From the NCBI GenBank assembly GCA_018894105.1, contig CM032128.1, positions 17,713,001-17,777,000 on the forward strand: a stretch of 64,000 nucleotides of DNA, in the 5' to 3' direction. This document shows positions 35,031 through 47,122 of the stretch, piece after piece. Positions within the stretch are counted from its first letter, which is position 1. Each line of letters begins with the position of its first letter. This DNA comes from Jacaranda mimosifolia. Its lineage: Eukaryota; Streptophyta; Magnoliopsida; Lamiales; Bignoniaceae. Below the pieces are notes generated by a model, which did no database searches, had not been told where the DNA came from, and saw only the letters and a list, made by a program, of their open reading frames with translations. The translations under genes were made by a program, and so were the position numbers.

Positions 35031-36212
35031 GGTCAAATAAATAAATTCTAGATGTGCACGTCATAAAAATTAAGAAAATTTTTAACCCTCAACGAAATCA
35101 AATTTAGTAGTACTAAATTGAGAAGGAAAAAAAAAGTACTTATGAATAATGCAAACTAAGGACTAAATGTGAGTGTATATTTATAATATGAAAAAGAATA
35201 TGACTTTGGTAATGTCCTTCTGAACTTTATTTCTATGGTACAAAATGGAAAAGATATAATGCAACTAGTTTATTATTATGACATTAAATATCAACCTATA
35301 AAAATAACCTAATGCCCCTAGTGGATGCTTGTAATGAATTTTAGTTTCCCAACAATTTTCACTTGATGGAATAATCTAAAGTTCAACCACAACACCAAAT
35401 TATGAATAATTATGAGTCCAAATTATACTAATCATCATACCATTTAGGTAATTAAATAATTTTTTTTCAAATAAATATTTACTCCCTCATTAATTAAATA
35501 TATACCAATCAACATAACTCAATATTAATCACAAAATTCATCGCATAACACTTGCACAATATTGAAATATGATATCTAATTAGGGGTTAATCATAGTTAG
35601 AGGTTAATACATTTTGTTCATTATTTTGGTTATTTAAATTGATATTCCACCATATATATTATGGATGTGTAATAGGAATTATCTTGATTGTGCTGAGATT
35701 AGGCAGGAGTGTTTGTATGGAATTGATAAATTCATAGCACATGCCTTTGATATACCTAGACTTAGTTTGTGAGAGAAGGGACAATTAGGTGTTAATGCAA
35801 ACTGTATGGAATGAAGGGTCAGTTGTTATCACTCGATCATATTAAATGCCGTTGTATTCAGTAGAATTGAAATCTTTTCTGAATTTTCTTCAACAAAAAC
35901 GTGAAATATTAACTATTATAATATCTATGATATAATCCCTCTCCCCCTCCATCTCTCTCGCATGTGCAATTTGTTGTGTGTATATCGTGTTTGTTGCATT
36001 ATATATTTTGTTCTATTATTTTTCTAACATTTTTTTTTTTTTTAATGTTTCGAGCATAATTTTGCATAAATACTGCCATCTAGGAAGAAAGAATTTAGGC
36101 AATTGATTCTTTTATTCTTCAACGATCTATTTTTGACTATGTCTGTAACCTGAAAGTTTTAAGGATAAAATATGTTGTCATTAATGACTGTTCAATAAAC
36201 ATCAGGTATGTA

Positions 36213-36252
<40 letters not shown>

Positions 36253-37104
36253 TAGCATAAACTTGGTACTATATGAAAGAATAATAAATAATAAAATATT
36301 TAAATAAGACATATTTTTGTAATGGCTTGTCAATATTTAATCAAAATTAAAATAATACAGATTTTTCTAAAAAATTTTGCGGCCTATCATTTAATATTTA
36401 AAATATAAGCATTTACTTAATGCATAATTATGTTTTTAGTCTAGAGTAATCCTAAAATTTAGAATTCTAAAATTTTTCAATCAGTTTTAGCCCATCTATC
36501 TTGTGTACCATCTTTTTTGTTTTCTAATATAAGTGTCTTTTAATTACTTCTATGTAATATGTTTTTAGTAAGGTGTACACTCTTACTCACAGGATTTTAT
36601 TTATAAAGATTTTGATTGTTTAAACTTATCGCAAGATAATCCTCAAAGTTACTTTATATAAATATAATTCCGTATTTTTTAGTATCTTCACATATTTCAA
36701 ATTGTTAAATCCCAAAATTTTGATATATTGGAGTGATATTCAATTTTGTTCATTCCATTTGATCAGACTTTATTTTATTTTTTCTCATTATTCTGGTTTT
36801 TACTCCACATTTTTTCTATAATTATATAAATATTTCACCAATAGCATTAATATTACGTATTACTAATAGCTAATAAAAAGGAGTAAATATAAAGATAAAA
36901 ATAGGGGGGAAAAAACTATTATGTTTATTTCTAACATGTTAATAAATATAATTGGATCTTCATATTGTAAATTAAAAATAACAGGCAATAAAAAGTAAAT
37001 AACGAAAAAAGTGCAACAGTTGCTAGCCTTTCCAATAAAATTGAAGTTTAGAAGAATAAGAGAAAATAAAATAGAATAAATATTTTATTGAATTAAATTA
37101 CACA
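35031..37104. other. AT-rich stretch without recognised genes
   Basis: Strongly AT-rich, with stops in every frame. A compound (TA)n(CA)n microsatellite is at 36212-36252. A poly-T run is near 36031-36043. I see no transposon ends or conserved coding motif. Confidence 0.5.
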
Positions 37105-37699
37105 TGATGTGAACGTTTTACCTGCATACTATGCAAAGGACTTATGAACAAGGCAGACGCCTGAGGAGCATCAAAAAGATTTTTCGGCAGAACTCCTCCG
37201 ATACTTAAACCAATATCTTTCTTTTTGCTATTAAAATTTTTTTATCATCTTGTGTGTTCATGTGTAAATGAAAATTTAACTTCTTATTTTATACTAATTC
37301 CTTGATATGCATATCCTGATCTTTTGCCTTAAACTGATTCATCTTTATCAATTTCCTTCAATCTCGCCCAGGCAATATTCTGGTTCCATGTTTATAAGAT
37401 CACATGGGAAATATGGTAAAAGCTGGCACCCAACACAGTTGATTCAAGCTTGTAGCGAGTTGGCCTGTCTCCGAGTAGATCGAAGCAGACTTGAGCTGAG
37501 GTGAAATGATGATGAGGCAACTATCTACCTCAGCATCTCACCAAGCTAACCTAATATGCGTCTATTGGGGCGGGTTAGCTAGATTTGGTTTGTCAGACAT
37601 GGGATGCAGTTGGTCAAGCCATCTATATCTTTCCCTCAATCTAGTTGTGGATCAGCTATGCGCATGCCATTGCCTATCCTTAGCTAGATTCCTGTAACA
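37105..37699 (-). repeat. LTR of element I, 3' copy (595 bp)
   Basis: It aligns with 45939-46563 through GGACTT..ACAAGGCAGA, CAATCTCGCCCANGCAAT, GGTTTGTCAGACAT, CAGCTATGCGCATGC and GCTAGATTCCT. It lacks about 28 bp near 37155 that the 5' LTR has. Confidence 0.85.
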
Positions 37700-38117
37700 T
37701 CACTACTCCTCCCTTCTTAATTGGCGAATTTGGACGGAATTGAGAGTGCCTTTTCAGAATGTTGCTTACAGTCACATGCTTCTAGGCAGTCATGCCCCTC
37801 CCTTATTTTTAAAACAACACACATGGACGGTAGGTTAATTTCTCACCTAAGCATTCGATCACTCATTAACTTCTGCTTTCAAACTCAGCCCCTTTTTCTC
37901 CAATAATGGCCTTGCATACATACATTCATCTATGCTTTGTCTTTGGAGTTTCCATCGGCCACACTTTCCATCTCTTCAATTGCAAACAGTCACAAAGGTT
38001 TATCCCATAGTTTCCTGGTTTTCACATCCATAGGTTTCTCCTTGCTCCATTTCTTTAGTTTTCGGTCTGCATATATTCTTTTGTAGTAGTTATTTGAGAC
38101 TTGTATTTGCTTCTTCA
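37700..38117 (+). other. region upstream of the antisense gene of element I
   Basis: A non-coding, pyrimidine-rich stretch between the LTR and the first ATG of the antisense gene. It should hold that gene's promoter, but I see no convincing TATA box. Confidence 0.35.
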
Positions 38118-40190
38118 ATGGCGAGTTCTTCATCCTGCCCACCATCCTGCTCTCCTAACTTATTCTCTTCCTTCAAAACATTAGGTTAGTTTAGGGGATG
38201 GGGACATGACTAGTGATTTCTTTTTCAAAACTTTCCAGAGTGAACTCAAGGAAGACCAGGAGGGTGCACTTAGGGAACTATTTGGGATCCCAACAGATTA
38301 TATATTTTGTATCCTAAGCCTATAGGATGGTCCCTACAGGCTCTCCCTAATTTTGTTACCTTTCACATAGAACAACTTAGGGCAGGCCATAGCTTCCCAA
38401 TCAACCCCTTATTTTCCAACATTTCATATGTTTACAGTATCCCTCTTTCCGAATTTACCCCTAATTCCATCAAGATAATGGTAGGATATGCTATTTCGTG
38501 TGGGCATTTAGACACTTCCTTAGTACTTCTGCATTTTACACCTTTTTTCTTCCGAAATCCCTGGAGAAAGGGTACTTTTATCTGACTTCCCGAGGTGATG
38601 CCCATTTCTTTAGGGGTTCATCGAGTTCCATCACATGGTGGAAAGAGAATTACTTTTTCATCTTTAGTCTTTATCCTTAGAGTTTCCCTAATAGATAAGT
38701 CTCCAAAGCCCCTGTCCAACCATTTAAGATTAGTAACTGAGCTCATTGTCATCAAAGCAACTTAACCTGTTGAACACGAATGAGTTTAAGCTTCCTTCTA
38801 TAGAGGAGGTGGGATTATCAAATTTTGGCTTCGGACCTCCTGGCGAGGAGCTTGGGAAGCCACTTGGTACATTTCTTAACTTTTGCTTTTATTTAATTGA
38901 TAAAGGATTCATGTGCATAAAAGAGCATCTCTGTAGTTTTGTGCTTTCATATTTCTACTTATGTACAACTCATGAGTATCTAGATCTCATCATGTATTTG
39001 TACTTATCTCTATCTCATTTTTTTGTTTTTTGGCTTTTTGCAAACGAAATAGTTGTGAACGCGTTCATCTTTGCCATTGCCAAGGCCAAGGCCAAAAAGG
39101 CTCAAAAGAATGAGTTACTTTTCTATCTAAACACCTACTCTTAAAAGGAGTTTGAAAGTGCCTCTTCCAATTTTGCCTGAGCTTTTCCCAGCTTTCTAAT
39201 CCGATGAGATCACTACTGAGGAAATTGTCCCTGAGGAATGGGGGGTTATACCATGCTCTGGGCATGCTTCTTACACAAGCTGACCTATCACCCCATCAAC
39301 AAACTCTCCAATTTTTACTGGGAGCTCAATTCTCGAAGGAGAGGGCACTAACTTGGGTTGAAACTTCCTGTTAACTACTACAAACAAGGTGGACCGCCAA
39401 TGCCTTATTAGGTTAACTCATTTTGCTCTCAAAGCCCAATGGTCTTCTCATATGGCAAAGGTAATTATATTCTCCTCTTTATTAATTCATTATAATTCAA
39501 CTATTACATCAAACATAACTAACTGGCTCATTAGAATTTTAGGGATTCATTCTATCTAGTGGGTGATCACCTAATGGGAGTGACAAAGAAAGATTGGCCC
39601 AGCTTAGTAAGGAGAACTCTTGTTTAACGACTCAGCTAAAGGAGCCTCAACATGGCCTCAGGCAAGTTTTTGAGTTGAAAACGCAGCTTGCCATTGCTAA
39701 AAAGAAACAGGCTGAGATTACTGCTGCCAACGAAAAATTCGACGCTCAACTGGTTGATGCCATCAGCTGCATTGAAGAGAAAATTGGCCAAGCTAAGGAG
39801 GGACACCATGAGGTTAGGAAAGAATTTTTCAATATTTTTCCTTTTACTAAGGAAAGAAGCTTATCTGGAAACTTACTTCAAGAGTAGGGTTCCATAATTT
39901 TTAAAATCTCAAAAGTTTAAAGAAGCTGCGACTGATGTTGCTCTAAAATACTATTACCATGACTTCAACTACTGTCGCGATTAGTTCCAAGGCATGGAAA
40001 GTTTGCTGATGGAGTAGACGTCCTAAAGTTTTTGGACAGAGATGGAGGTCTCCACTGCCTTCCTAAATCAAAGAGTGAAAGAGAAGATGAGATTGAGGAT
40101 GCCATTGAGGAGAAGAATGTATATGGTTGCTACCAGCTTAGTTCCACCTCCCCCTAACCCTATCCGCTTAGCTCAACACCCTTCGACCTG
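38118..40190 (+). pseudogene. antisense gene of element I (domain, introns, coiled coil)
   Basis: From ATG at 38118 (MASSSSCPPSC) the readable parts are TSDFFFKTFQSELKEDQEGA (38210-38270), FHIEQLRAGHSFPINPLFSN (38360-38420), IPLSEFTPNSIKIMVGYAIS (38440-38500) and WRKGTFYLTSRGDAHFF (38565-38615), a good match to the plant putative gypsy-type transposon domain. Later, after likely introns (GGTAC donor near 38865; AAAG/GTAATT near 39459 to TTTTAG near 39541), come a Lys-rich AKAKAKKAQKNE stretch and a coiled coil (39594-39810: ELKTQLAIAKKKQAEITAAN in part), then DFNYCR and VPPPPNP. Several frameshifts and stops break it. The function is unknown. Confidence 0.75.
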
Positions 40191-40699
40191 AAAGGCAATT
40201 TGCTCTTCTAGTTAGGAGAATTATATCCTCTTTTGATTTGATTTTCCAGGAGAACTTTATTTGTGGAAATGTTATCAAAGTTTTCAACTTTAAATCATCC
40301 GAACTGATAAACACACATATTATGCCTTCAAGAAACTCGCACAAGCTCTTCAAAGCTCCATTTAATGGGTGGAAACTTGCAGCCTTAGCAATACAAAGTC
40401 AATCATGACTTCGATCTTAAAGGCTTGCTCATGGGCCCTTTAGGAATATCGTAGATCTTAACAAACTTCCTGCAAGACAAGACCTTGTATTTCTTGTCTT
40501 TATTTTAAAATGCATACATTATTTGTTTAAGAATTTTTTGAAAATCCATAGAATGACTAACTCATTTATTGATGAATAGAATCAATTTAAAAAGTGACAA
40601 ATAAAAAACAAATGCATGGCAAAGCATGGATTTTAAGGAAAAAGCTTTTTCAGGTTCTGAATATTCCATGGCCGAGGTAGCTTATCTCAAGTCATGTCC

Positions 40700-41790
40700 T
40701 CAAGCTTATAAGCTCAAAATTTCAACACCTTGATCACCTTAAAAGGTCCTTCGTAGGGAGGCTCTAACTTCCTAATGGACCTACTCGCCTCGATCCTTCT
40801 TAGTACTAGGTTTGTCTCCTTCAAAATATGAAACTTTACTTTCTTGTTGAAGAAAAGCTGCATCTTCTGCTTATACCTAACTATCCTCTGTTTAGCTGTA
40901 TCTCTCTTCTCCTTAACCAAGTCCAAACTCTATCTTATGAATTCCTTATTCTCCTTTGGATCAAAGTAACGAATCCTATGAGTCTTCATCCAATCTCTAT
41001 AAGGATAATAGCATCCATTCCCACACCATACTATAAGGTGTCTCTCCGATGGTGTTATGTGCTCTTGTGTCATGCGATAAGGCCAAAGTATTTCTAGTAA
41101 CTCATCAACCTATCCTACTTGGCGACCTTCCAGCTTAGCCTTCAAACCAATTAGTAGGGTACGCTTGCTTATGTCCACTTGGCTGTTACTTTGTAGGTGC
41201 GAAATAGAGCTAAATCTCTGGGTTGTCTTCATTTCTTCACACCATGCTTGCATATTTTTTTCCCTAGAATTGTCTCTCATTATCAGATACCAACTATTTA
41301 GGCACTCTAAACCAGTAAACTATATTTTTTCACACAAACTTCAGCATGTGATCTTCGCAAGAGCTTTCACCTCTACCCGTTTAGTGAAATAGTCTATAGC
41401 CACTAGTAAGAACTTCTTCTAGGCTACAGTTACAATGAGCAGTCCTACAATATCAATTCCTTACTTAGCAAACAAGCAAGGGAAATCATCACCGTGATCT
41501 GCTTGGCAAGTTGATGGATGGCATGCGCGATTTGCTAGGAATTATCACATCATTTTACGAACTCATGAGCATCAGCTTAGAGTGTTGGTCAGAAATATCC
41601 AACTTAGAGCACCTTGCCAGCTAGAGCAACCCCTTAAATGGTTTCTACAACATCTATTATGTACTTCTGTCAACACCTACTCAACTTCGATTCCTACAAA
41701 ACGCCTCAACAAGGGGAGAGTAAAGGATCTTTTGTAGAATATATTATCAATAAGCACAAATCCAACAACTCAGATACAGATCTTTTTATC
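40700..41790 (-). pseudogene. gypsy integrase, element I
   Basis: The core shows KKFLLVAIDYFTKRVEVKAL (about 41430-41375), the usual F.LVAIDYFTKWVEA strand carrying the first catalytic Asp. The C-terminal part at 40926-40714 reads LVLRRIEASRSIRKLEPPYE and GPFKVIKVL, the GPY-type end typical of gypsy integrases. The middle (41360-40930) is decayed and in several frames. Convergent to the antisense gene, whose 3' end lies about 500 bp away. Confidence 0.85.
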
Positions 41791-43610
41791 CCCTATGTTT
41801 GAACAAAAAAGACACTTAACAATGGGAGTTCGTCAATTCTCTTCTTCTAATATATTGAACACCGCTTCTTCAAAACTTGGTTTCTCAGCCTCCTATACCT
41901 GCACACTTTTATTCTCAAAGCCTGATAAAGGGTTAGCTATCTTAGCCAACCAATCGACTCAGGAATTCTTAATTCGAGGGACCTGTACAAGTTGGAATTC
42001 CTCAAATTTGTCCTTCAATTCTTCTATCTTCTTGAGATACTTTTCCATCATTTCATCTTTAACATCACAAACTCCTACTTGCTTCATGACTAGTTGAGAA
42101 TCATAATAAAGCGTTATCCTACTAGCTCTATTTGCCAATGCCATCCTTAAACCCATCACCAAAGCCTTATACTCTACTTCATTGCTAAAAGCTCAGGAAG
42201 CGAATTTAATTGCTACATCCATGACATCTCATTAAGGCTGGTAAAAAAAAAGTCCCTACCTTACTTCCCAATGCTCGTGGAGGAACCATCAACATAAAGA
42301 GCCCACAACTTCTCTCCATGAGCCATAACTTTGGCTTCTGCAACGAAATCTGTGAGGGCTTGCCCTTTAATAGTAGTGTAAAACTTTTATTGTATGTCAT
42401 ATTCCCCTAACTCCACAGCCCACTTAATCATCCTTCCGGACAATTAAAACGTCTAAGGATCAACTTCAAAGAATGATTAATTTGAACCATAACGGTATGA
42501 GATAGAAAATAGGGCCTCAATTGTTGAGCTACTATTATCAAGGCCAATGTCATCTGCTCTATCTCAGAATACATTAGCTCAACATCATACAACACGTTAC
42601 TAATGTAATATACTAGTTTTTGAACTCCATTTTATTTTTTTACCAAAGTATAGCTGGCAGCATGTTCCTAAACAGCTAAGTAAAATAAAGAACTTCACTT
42701 GTGTTAGGTTTAGTGAGTAAGGGTAACTAATTCAAGCACTGTTTTAACTCTTTGAAGGTTTTATAGGCCTCTTCTCCCCATTCAAACTTTCCTGTTTTCC
42801 TCAGTACCTTAAAGAATGGAAAGCTCCATTGTACTGCCTTAGAAATGAATTTGCTTGGTGTTGCCAGTCGACTTATCAAGCATTGCACAACTTAGACACA
42901 CCGAAGAGGTTCCAACTCTAACATAGCTCGAATCTTGGCTGGGCTAGCCTCGATACCTCTCTAAGTGACCATGTATCCTAGAAACTCTCTCCCCCCTTTG
43001 ACACTGAAAGCACACTTAGCAGGGTTTAGTTTCATGTTGAAATGCCATAAAGTACCAAATATTCCTATAGGTTAGATATGTGTTCTTTAGCTTTCTCACT
43101 CTTAACCAGCATGTCATCAACATAGACTTCCATATTTAACCCAAGCTAATTGCAAAACACCTTATCTACCAATCGCTGGTAAATAGTACCTGCATTCTTA
43201 AGTCCAAAAGGCATTGCCAATTAACAATAAGTTTTGAATGATGCAATGAAACTAACTTGCTTAGATCATCAGAGTGTAACCAAATTTGATGGTATCTTTG
43301 CAAAGCATCCATCACACTGAGGAGTTCACAGCCTAGCATAGAATCCACTAGCTGGTTAATTTGAGGTAATGGGTAGAAATCCTTTTGACATGCCTTATTT
43401 AAGTCCCTAAAGTCTATGCACACCCTCCAATTGTCATCGTTCTTAGGTACCAGCACAACATTAGACAACCACTCAGGGAACTGGATCTCTACTATGTGTC
43501 CTGTATTCAACAATCTCTTGACCTCTTCCTTAATTATCATGTCCTTCTCAAACCCAAAACCCTCTTTTTCTACTTCATTAGCCAAGCCCAAAGATCCATA
43601 TTTAATTTAT
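41791..43610 (-). pseudogene. gypsy reverse transcriptase and RNase H, element I
   Basis: RT starts in the 141-codon frame 43591-43166: EEVKRLLNTGHIVEIQFPEW, NVVLVPKNDDNWRVCIDFRD, LNKACQKDFYPLPQINQLVD, then LSVMDALQRYHQIW. The YVDD region near 43120 reads VYVDDMLVK after a frame change. The RNase H part (42400-41959) includes LWMERS-like and LYYDSQLVMKQVGVCDVKDE stretches (the D-S-Q.. site). Several stops occur in 42430-43160. Confidence 0.85.
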
Positions 43611-43620
43611 ATTCAATGAC

Positions 43621-44400
43621 TTATTGATTAATCCCTACTAGATTTTCTGATGAGAAGGTAAATACATCAATATTGTTCCTTAAAAATATTATCAGGTGGT
43701 TGAGTATCTGGGTAGGTAGCTTAGCACCTACTTGAGTAAAAATTTCTCCTTGACCTACAATTAGCTCTATAGAAAACAACTCATCTATGGGTTCTACCTT
43801 GGTCAGTTCCCCTTCCACTCCATCTATCCTTTGGTCCTTTGTGGAGGTACTAGATTGGTCAATATCCATATTTCTCTTGTTGCCTATCCGTACGACTTCA
43901 TCATAGCATTTTCGAGTGACATCTTGATCTCCTTGCACTTCTCCCACCTGATCTCCTACTAAGAACTTGATTTTCATATAGTACGTGGAAGCAACTTCCT
44001 GGAAGTGTTCAGCATAGATTGGCCAATATAATATTATAGGCTGAGAGAGCATCCACAACCAAGAACCACAGCATTTAGGTCTTTGTTTACTTTTCCTCTT
44101 CCCAAGGTGATAGGTAAAGAGATTTTCTCAAGGGGGCTGGATTAATTCTCTGGAAAAAATTACTAACAAAGTATAGACAAGGCTCAAGGTGTACTAGTCC
44201 CAAGTCCATCTGTCTAAATATCTCCTAAAATAATATGTCTACTGAACTTTCTCCATCCACAAATGTTCGAGCTACATCATAATTTGCAAAATTAGTAATA
44301 CCAAGGCATCTTGATGAGGAGACTAAACCTCCTAAAGATCATTCGACCCGAAAGAAATGATAAGTCATATGTCTTTACCTATCATATTTACTGTAGCTAT
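43621..44400 (-). pseudogene. gypsy protease region, element I
   Basis: A 145-codon - frame (44058-43621) has ASTYYMKIKFLVGDQVGEVQ and QDVTRKCYDE, the end of the Tat-type protease (STYHMKIKFPT...GEVRGDQ...RECY). It then leads into NNIDVFTFSSENLVGI, the usual start of RT. The protease active site upstream, near 44250, is not readable. Confidence 0.75.
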
Positions 44401-45900
44401 CTCTTTTCTTTTATGAGAATAACTTCTTATAGTAGGATGAGAATCCCTATCTGTAGGTCCTCTTGAGATCATATTGCTGACACCCTTTCTTTGAGGCAGG
44501 TGGTTTTCCTCCTAATGTGCCTCTTCTAGGCCTATCCGGAGCCTATAGATTTCCCTGAATTCTTTCTCCCCTAGGCTATAGGTCACGATACGTCTCTTTA
44601 ACTGGGATCTTAGCATTGTCTGCTAAGTATTCCTTTAAATATCTTTTCTATACCGCTAGTTCCATCTTATCCCTGAGGTAAGCATAGGAGTCCATAACGT
44701 GACCATAATTGTTATGAAGCTTGCAGAACTTGTTAGAGTATAGCCTAGAAGAGGCCTAGTTAGCCTTTGCAGGCCACTTGAGAAGGTTTATGAATTTTAT
44801 AGTAGCCAAGATTTGGGGGACAACACTTTCAGAAGTGTAATTTTTTCCAGATTCTAAGAGAAAGGCACAATTTTCTACTTCTCCTTTTCTTTCTCCTTTG
44901 ACTTAGGTTCCTTAGCTGCCAAAAGGTCATCTTATCGATCTTTTCACTTTTTTATTAGGTCCTTAGCCATGTTAGCCTCCTCCAAGTTAATATATTTTTC
45001 TACCCTTAACAGTAGGCTATCAAGTCAAGGATAGGTTTTTTAACTAAGCTATCAAAGAATAGTCCCTTCCTTAATCCTCGAGCAAATGCATTAACCAATG
45101 TTTCCTGTGATGTGGTGGTACCTCTAAGCCTTTAGTGGTGAACTTCTTTATGTAGCTTTGCAAAAACTTCCCTTTCTCCTTGCGAAAATTGCACAAGCTT
45201 AATGACGTTTTCCAATACTACTTACTACTAGCGAATTAGTGGAGGAACATACTGTTGAGCTGATCGAACGATTGAATATATTCAAATGATAATTGGCTAA
45301 ACCCCTTCTAGGTTGCTCCCTTAAAGGATTTAACAAATGCCTTGTATTTGATACACTCTGTATACTAATATAGTAACGCAGAATTCTCAAACTTGCACAG
45401 ATGTTCAATCGGATCAATCAGTCTAAAATAATTCAGGATATTTCTAGTGCAAAAATTTAAAGGAATTGGTTCAGCCAGGATTTCATCACTAACGGTGACC
45501 CTTCTTCGTTCAATCACATGTCTTCTAGCTAAGGCTCTGCACATCTCTTCCATTTCATATCGTATTCTTGCTACTTCGAAAGGCAAATCTTGTTGCCCTA
45601 TGACTTAATTATGTGGTCTCACTGGGAGGGAGCGCTCTTGCTCCCTTAGGGTTAAGGGGCACTTGATCCACTGTAGGAAACATATTTAGCTGCTTTGCCT
45701 TGTCGCGTGGGACGATTAGGGTATTCCTCACGGCGTCAACTGTGGTAGCCACCAAATTTGTAAATTATTTTGCCTTCAATTGAGCCAGGTTAAAGTTTTT
45801 AGCCAAACTGCTTATTTACCTGTGGTCTCAGGGCTTGAGGGACTGATTGGGCATCATCTTCCAATTCGTGATGTGATTTCCGTTTAACCATACTATTTCT
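44401..45900 (-). pseudogene. gypsy gag, element I
   Basis: Landmarks are RIRYEMEEMCRALARRHVIE (about 45565-45500), IDPIEHLCKFENSALLY, and a knuckle-like FCKLHNNYGH followed by DKMELAV..YLKEYLADNAK (about 44725-44590). This matches Tat-type Gag (..YC.FH..YGH.T..Y..LRDEIE.LI..GYLKEY). Multiple frame changes are seen. Confidence 0.75.
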
Positions 45901-45916
45901 TATGTCTTAACTCAAA

Positions 45917-45938
45917 GGTTCCCATAAACGGTGCTAAT
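45917..45938 (-). other. primer binding site of element I
   Basis: The - strand reads TTAGCACCGTTTATGGGAAC, then C, next to the LTR end at 45939. It is a diverged form of the TTTGGCGCCGTCTGTGGGAA site seen in H. Confidence 0.75.
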
Positions 45939-46563
45939 TGATGTGAATGTTTTACTTGCACACTATTCTAAGGACTTTGGACAAGGCAGATGCTTGCAGT
46001 TAATATCTACTCCTGCAAAATCGATTAGGGGTACTAGAAAGATTTTTCGATGAAAATCCTTTGATGCTTAAGTTAGTGTCTTTCATTTTGCTATTAGAAA
46101 ATTTTTGTCATCTTATATGTTTATGTGTAAAATTAAAATTTACTTTTCAGTTTTATATTAATTCCTTGATATACATATCCTAATCTTTTGCCATAAATTC
46201 GTGATTCATCTTTGTCAACTTCCTTCAATCTCGCCCATGCAATCTTTCTGTTCCACGTTTATAGGATCACATGTGAAAAATGGTGACAACTGGCACCCAA
46301 TGTAGTTTGTACGAGCTTGTGACGAGTTGGTTTCTCACTGAGCCTGTCAAAGCAGACTTGGACTAAGGTGAAATCATAAGGCAACTATTTATCTCAACAC
46401 ATCATCGTGCTGACTTGATATGAGTCCATCAAGTCGGGTTGGCTAGATATGGTTTGTCAGACATTGGATGCAATTGGTCGAGTTATATGTATCTTTTCTT
46501 TAATCTAACTATAGGTCAACTATGCGCATGCTACTGTCTATGCTGAGCTAGATTCCTATAGCA
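45939..46563 (-). repeat. LTR of element I, 5' copy (625 bp)
   Basis: It is collinear with 37105-37699, with more substitutions than the LTR pair of H, which suggests I is the older insertion. Confidence 0.85.
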
Positions 46564-46736
46564 ATAATGCCATTTTTGTAAACTAAAAACAATCAATATA
46601 AGTACTATTGATGTAACTATCTGCACAATTTTTCTCAATAAATCAAGACTGAGTTAAATAATATATACTAATGAAATAGTATATAATTTTTTCTAAAAGA
46701 GTTCGAATTGTTATATCTATAATATATAATTACATA

Positions 46737-47096
46737 TGTAGGACTAGAAAATAAATACTAATATGGACAATTAATAATCAAAATGCAATTCAGTAAAAGA
46801 ACTAAGAATAGCTCAAGAGATTTAAATCATTAATTGAATAAAAGGGCCAAAAATCCCAAAGAAAAATTAAGCACATGAAGAAGGGTAGTGAAACCTTAAT
46901 GGGCCAAACCCATTGAGAAAAAAATTATAAATACTAAGTCCCAGAAAAAAAAACATGGGAAAAGAAATCATTCATAAAAAATCACAAACTTTCATGAACC
47001 TTCGAGAACTAGGGATCTCTCAACTTCTGTTTTAGGAAAAATGAACCAACACATTGATGTCTACTAGAAAAGGCCTACCTCCAATTCTATGTAGCA
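46737..47096 (+). repeat. LTR of element F (approximate left end)
   Basis: TTATAAATACTAAGTCCCAG (46928-46947) is nearly the same as the TATA region of the D LTR (TTATAAATACCAAGTCCCA). The end is placed at ..TATGTAGCA, a few bases before the primer site. The start TGTAGGACTAG is a guess from weak alignment with the D LTR. Confidence 0.6.
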
Positions 47097-47100
47097 TCAG

Positions 47101-47122
47101 TTTAGCATTGTCTATGGGAACT
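47101..47122 (+). other. primer binding site of element F
   Basis: TTTAGCATTGTCTATGGGAA followed by CT resembles TTTGGCGCCGTCTGTGGGAA, with the CpG positions changed to TpG/CpA, as expected from decay of methylated cytosines. Confidence 0.7.

Larger units (their letters stand above)
37105..46563 (-). mobile_element. Ty3/gypsy element I, most complete copy (9.46 kb)
   Basis: On the - strand: 5' LTR (46563-45939), primer site, gag, protease, RT/RNase H, integrase (to about 40700), then the + strand antisense gene (38118-40190) and the 3' LTR (37699-37105). The domain order (protease, RT, RNase H, integrase) and antisense gene next to the 3' LTR fit a Tat-type element. All coding parts carry stops. 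Flanking 5-mers do not match, so either the ends are off by a few bases or the duplication has mutated. Confidence 0.88.

Noticed and set aside
36212..36252. Regular TA/CA repeat considered as a CRISPR-like or functional array
   Set aside because: A plain dinucleotide microsatellite with no spacers.
40828..41097. 89-codon + strand frame
   Set aside because: Reverse strand of gypsy integrase of element I.
37105..46563. Target duplication of element I
   Set aside because: Flanking 5-mers (ACACA and ATAAT) do not match; not claimed.
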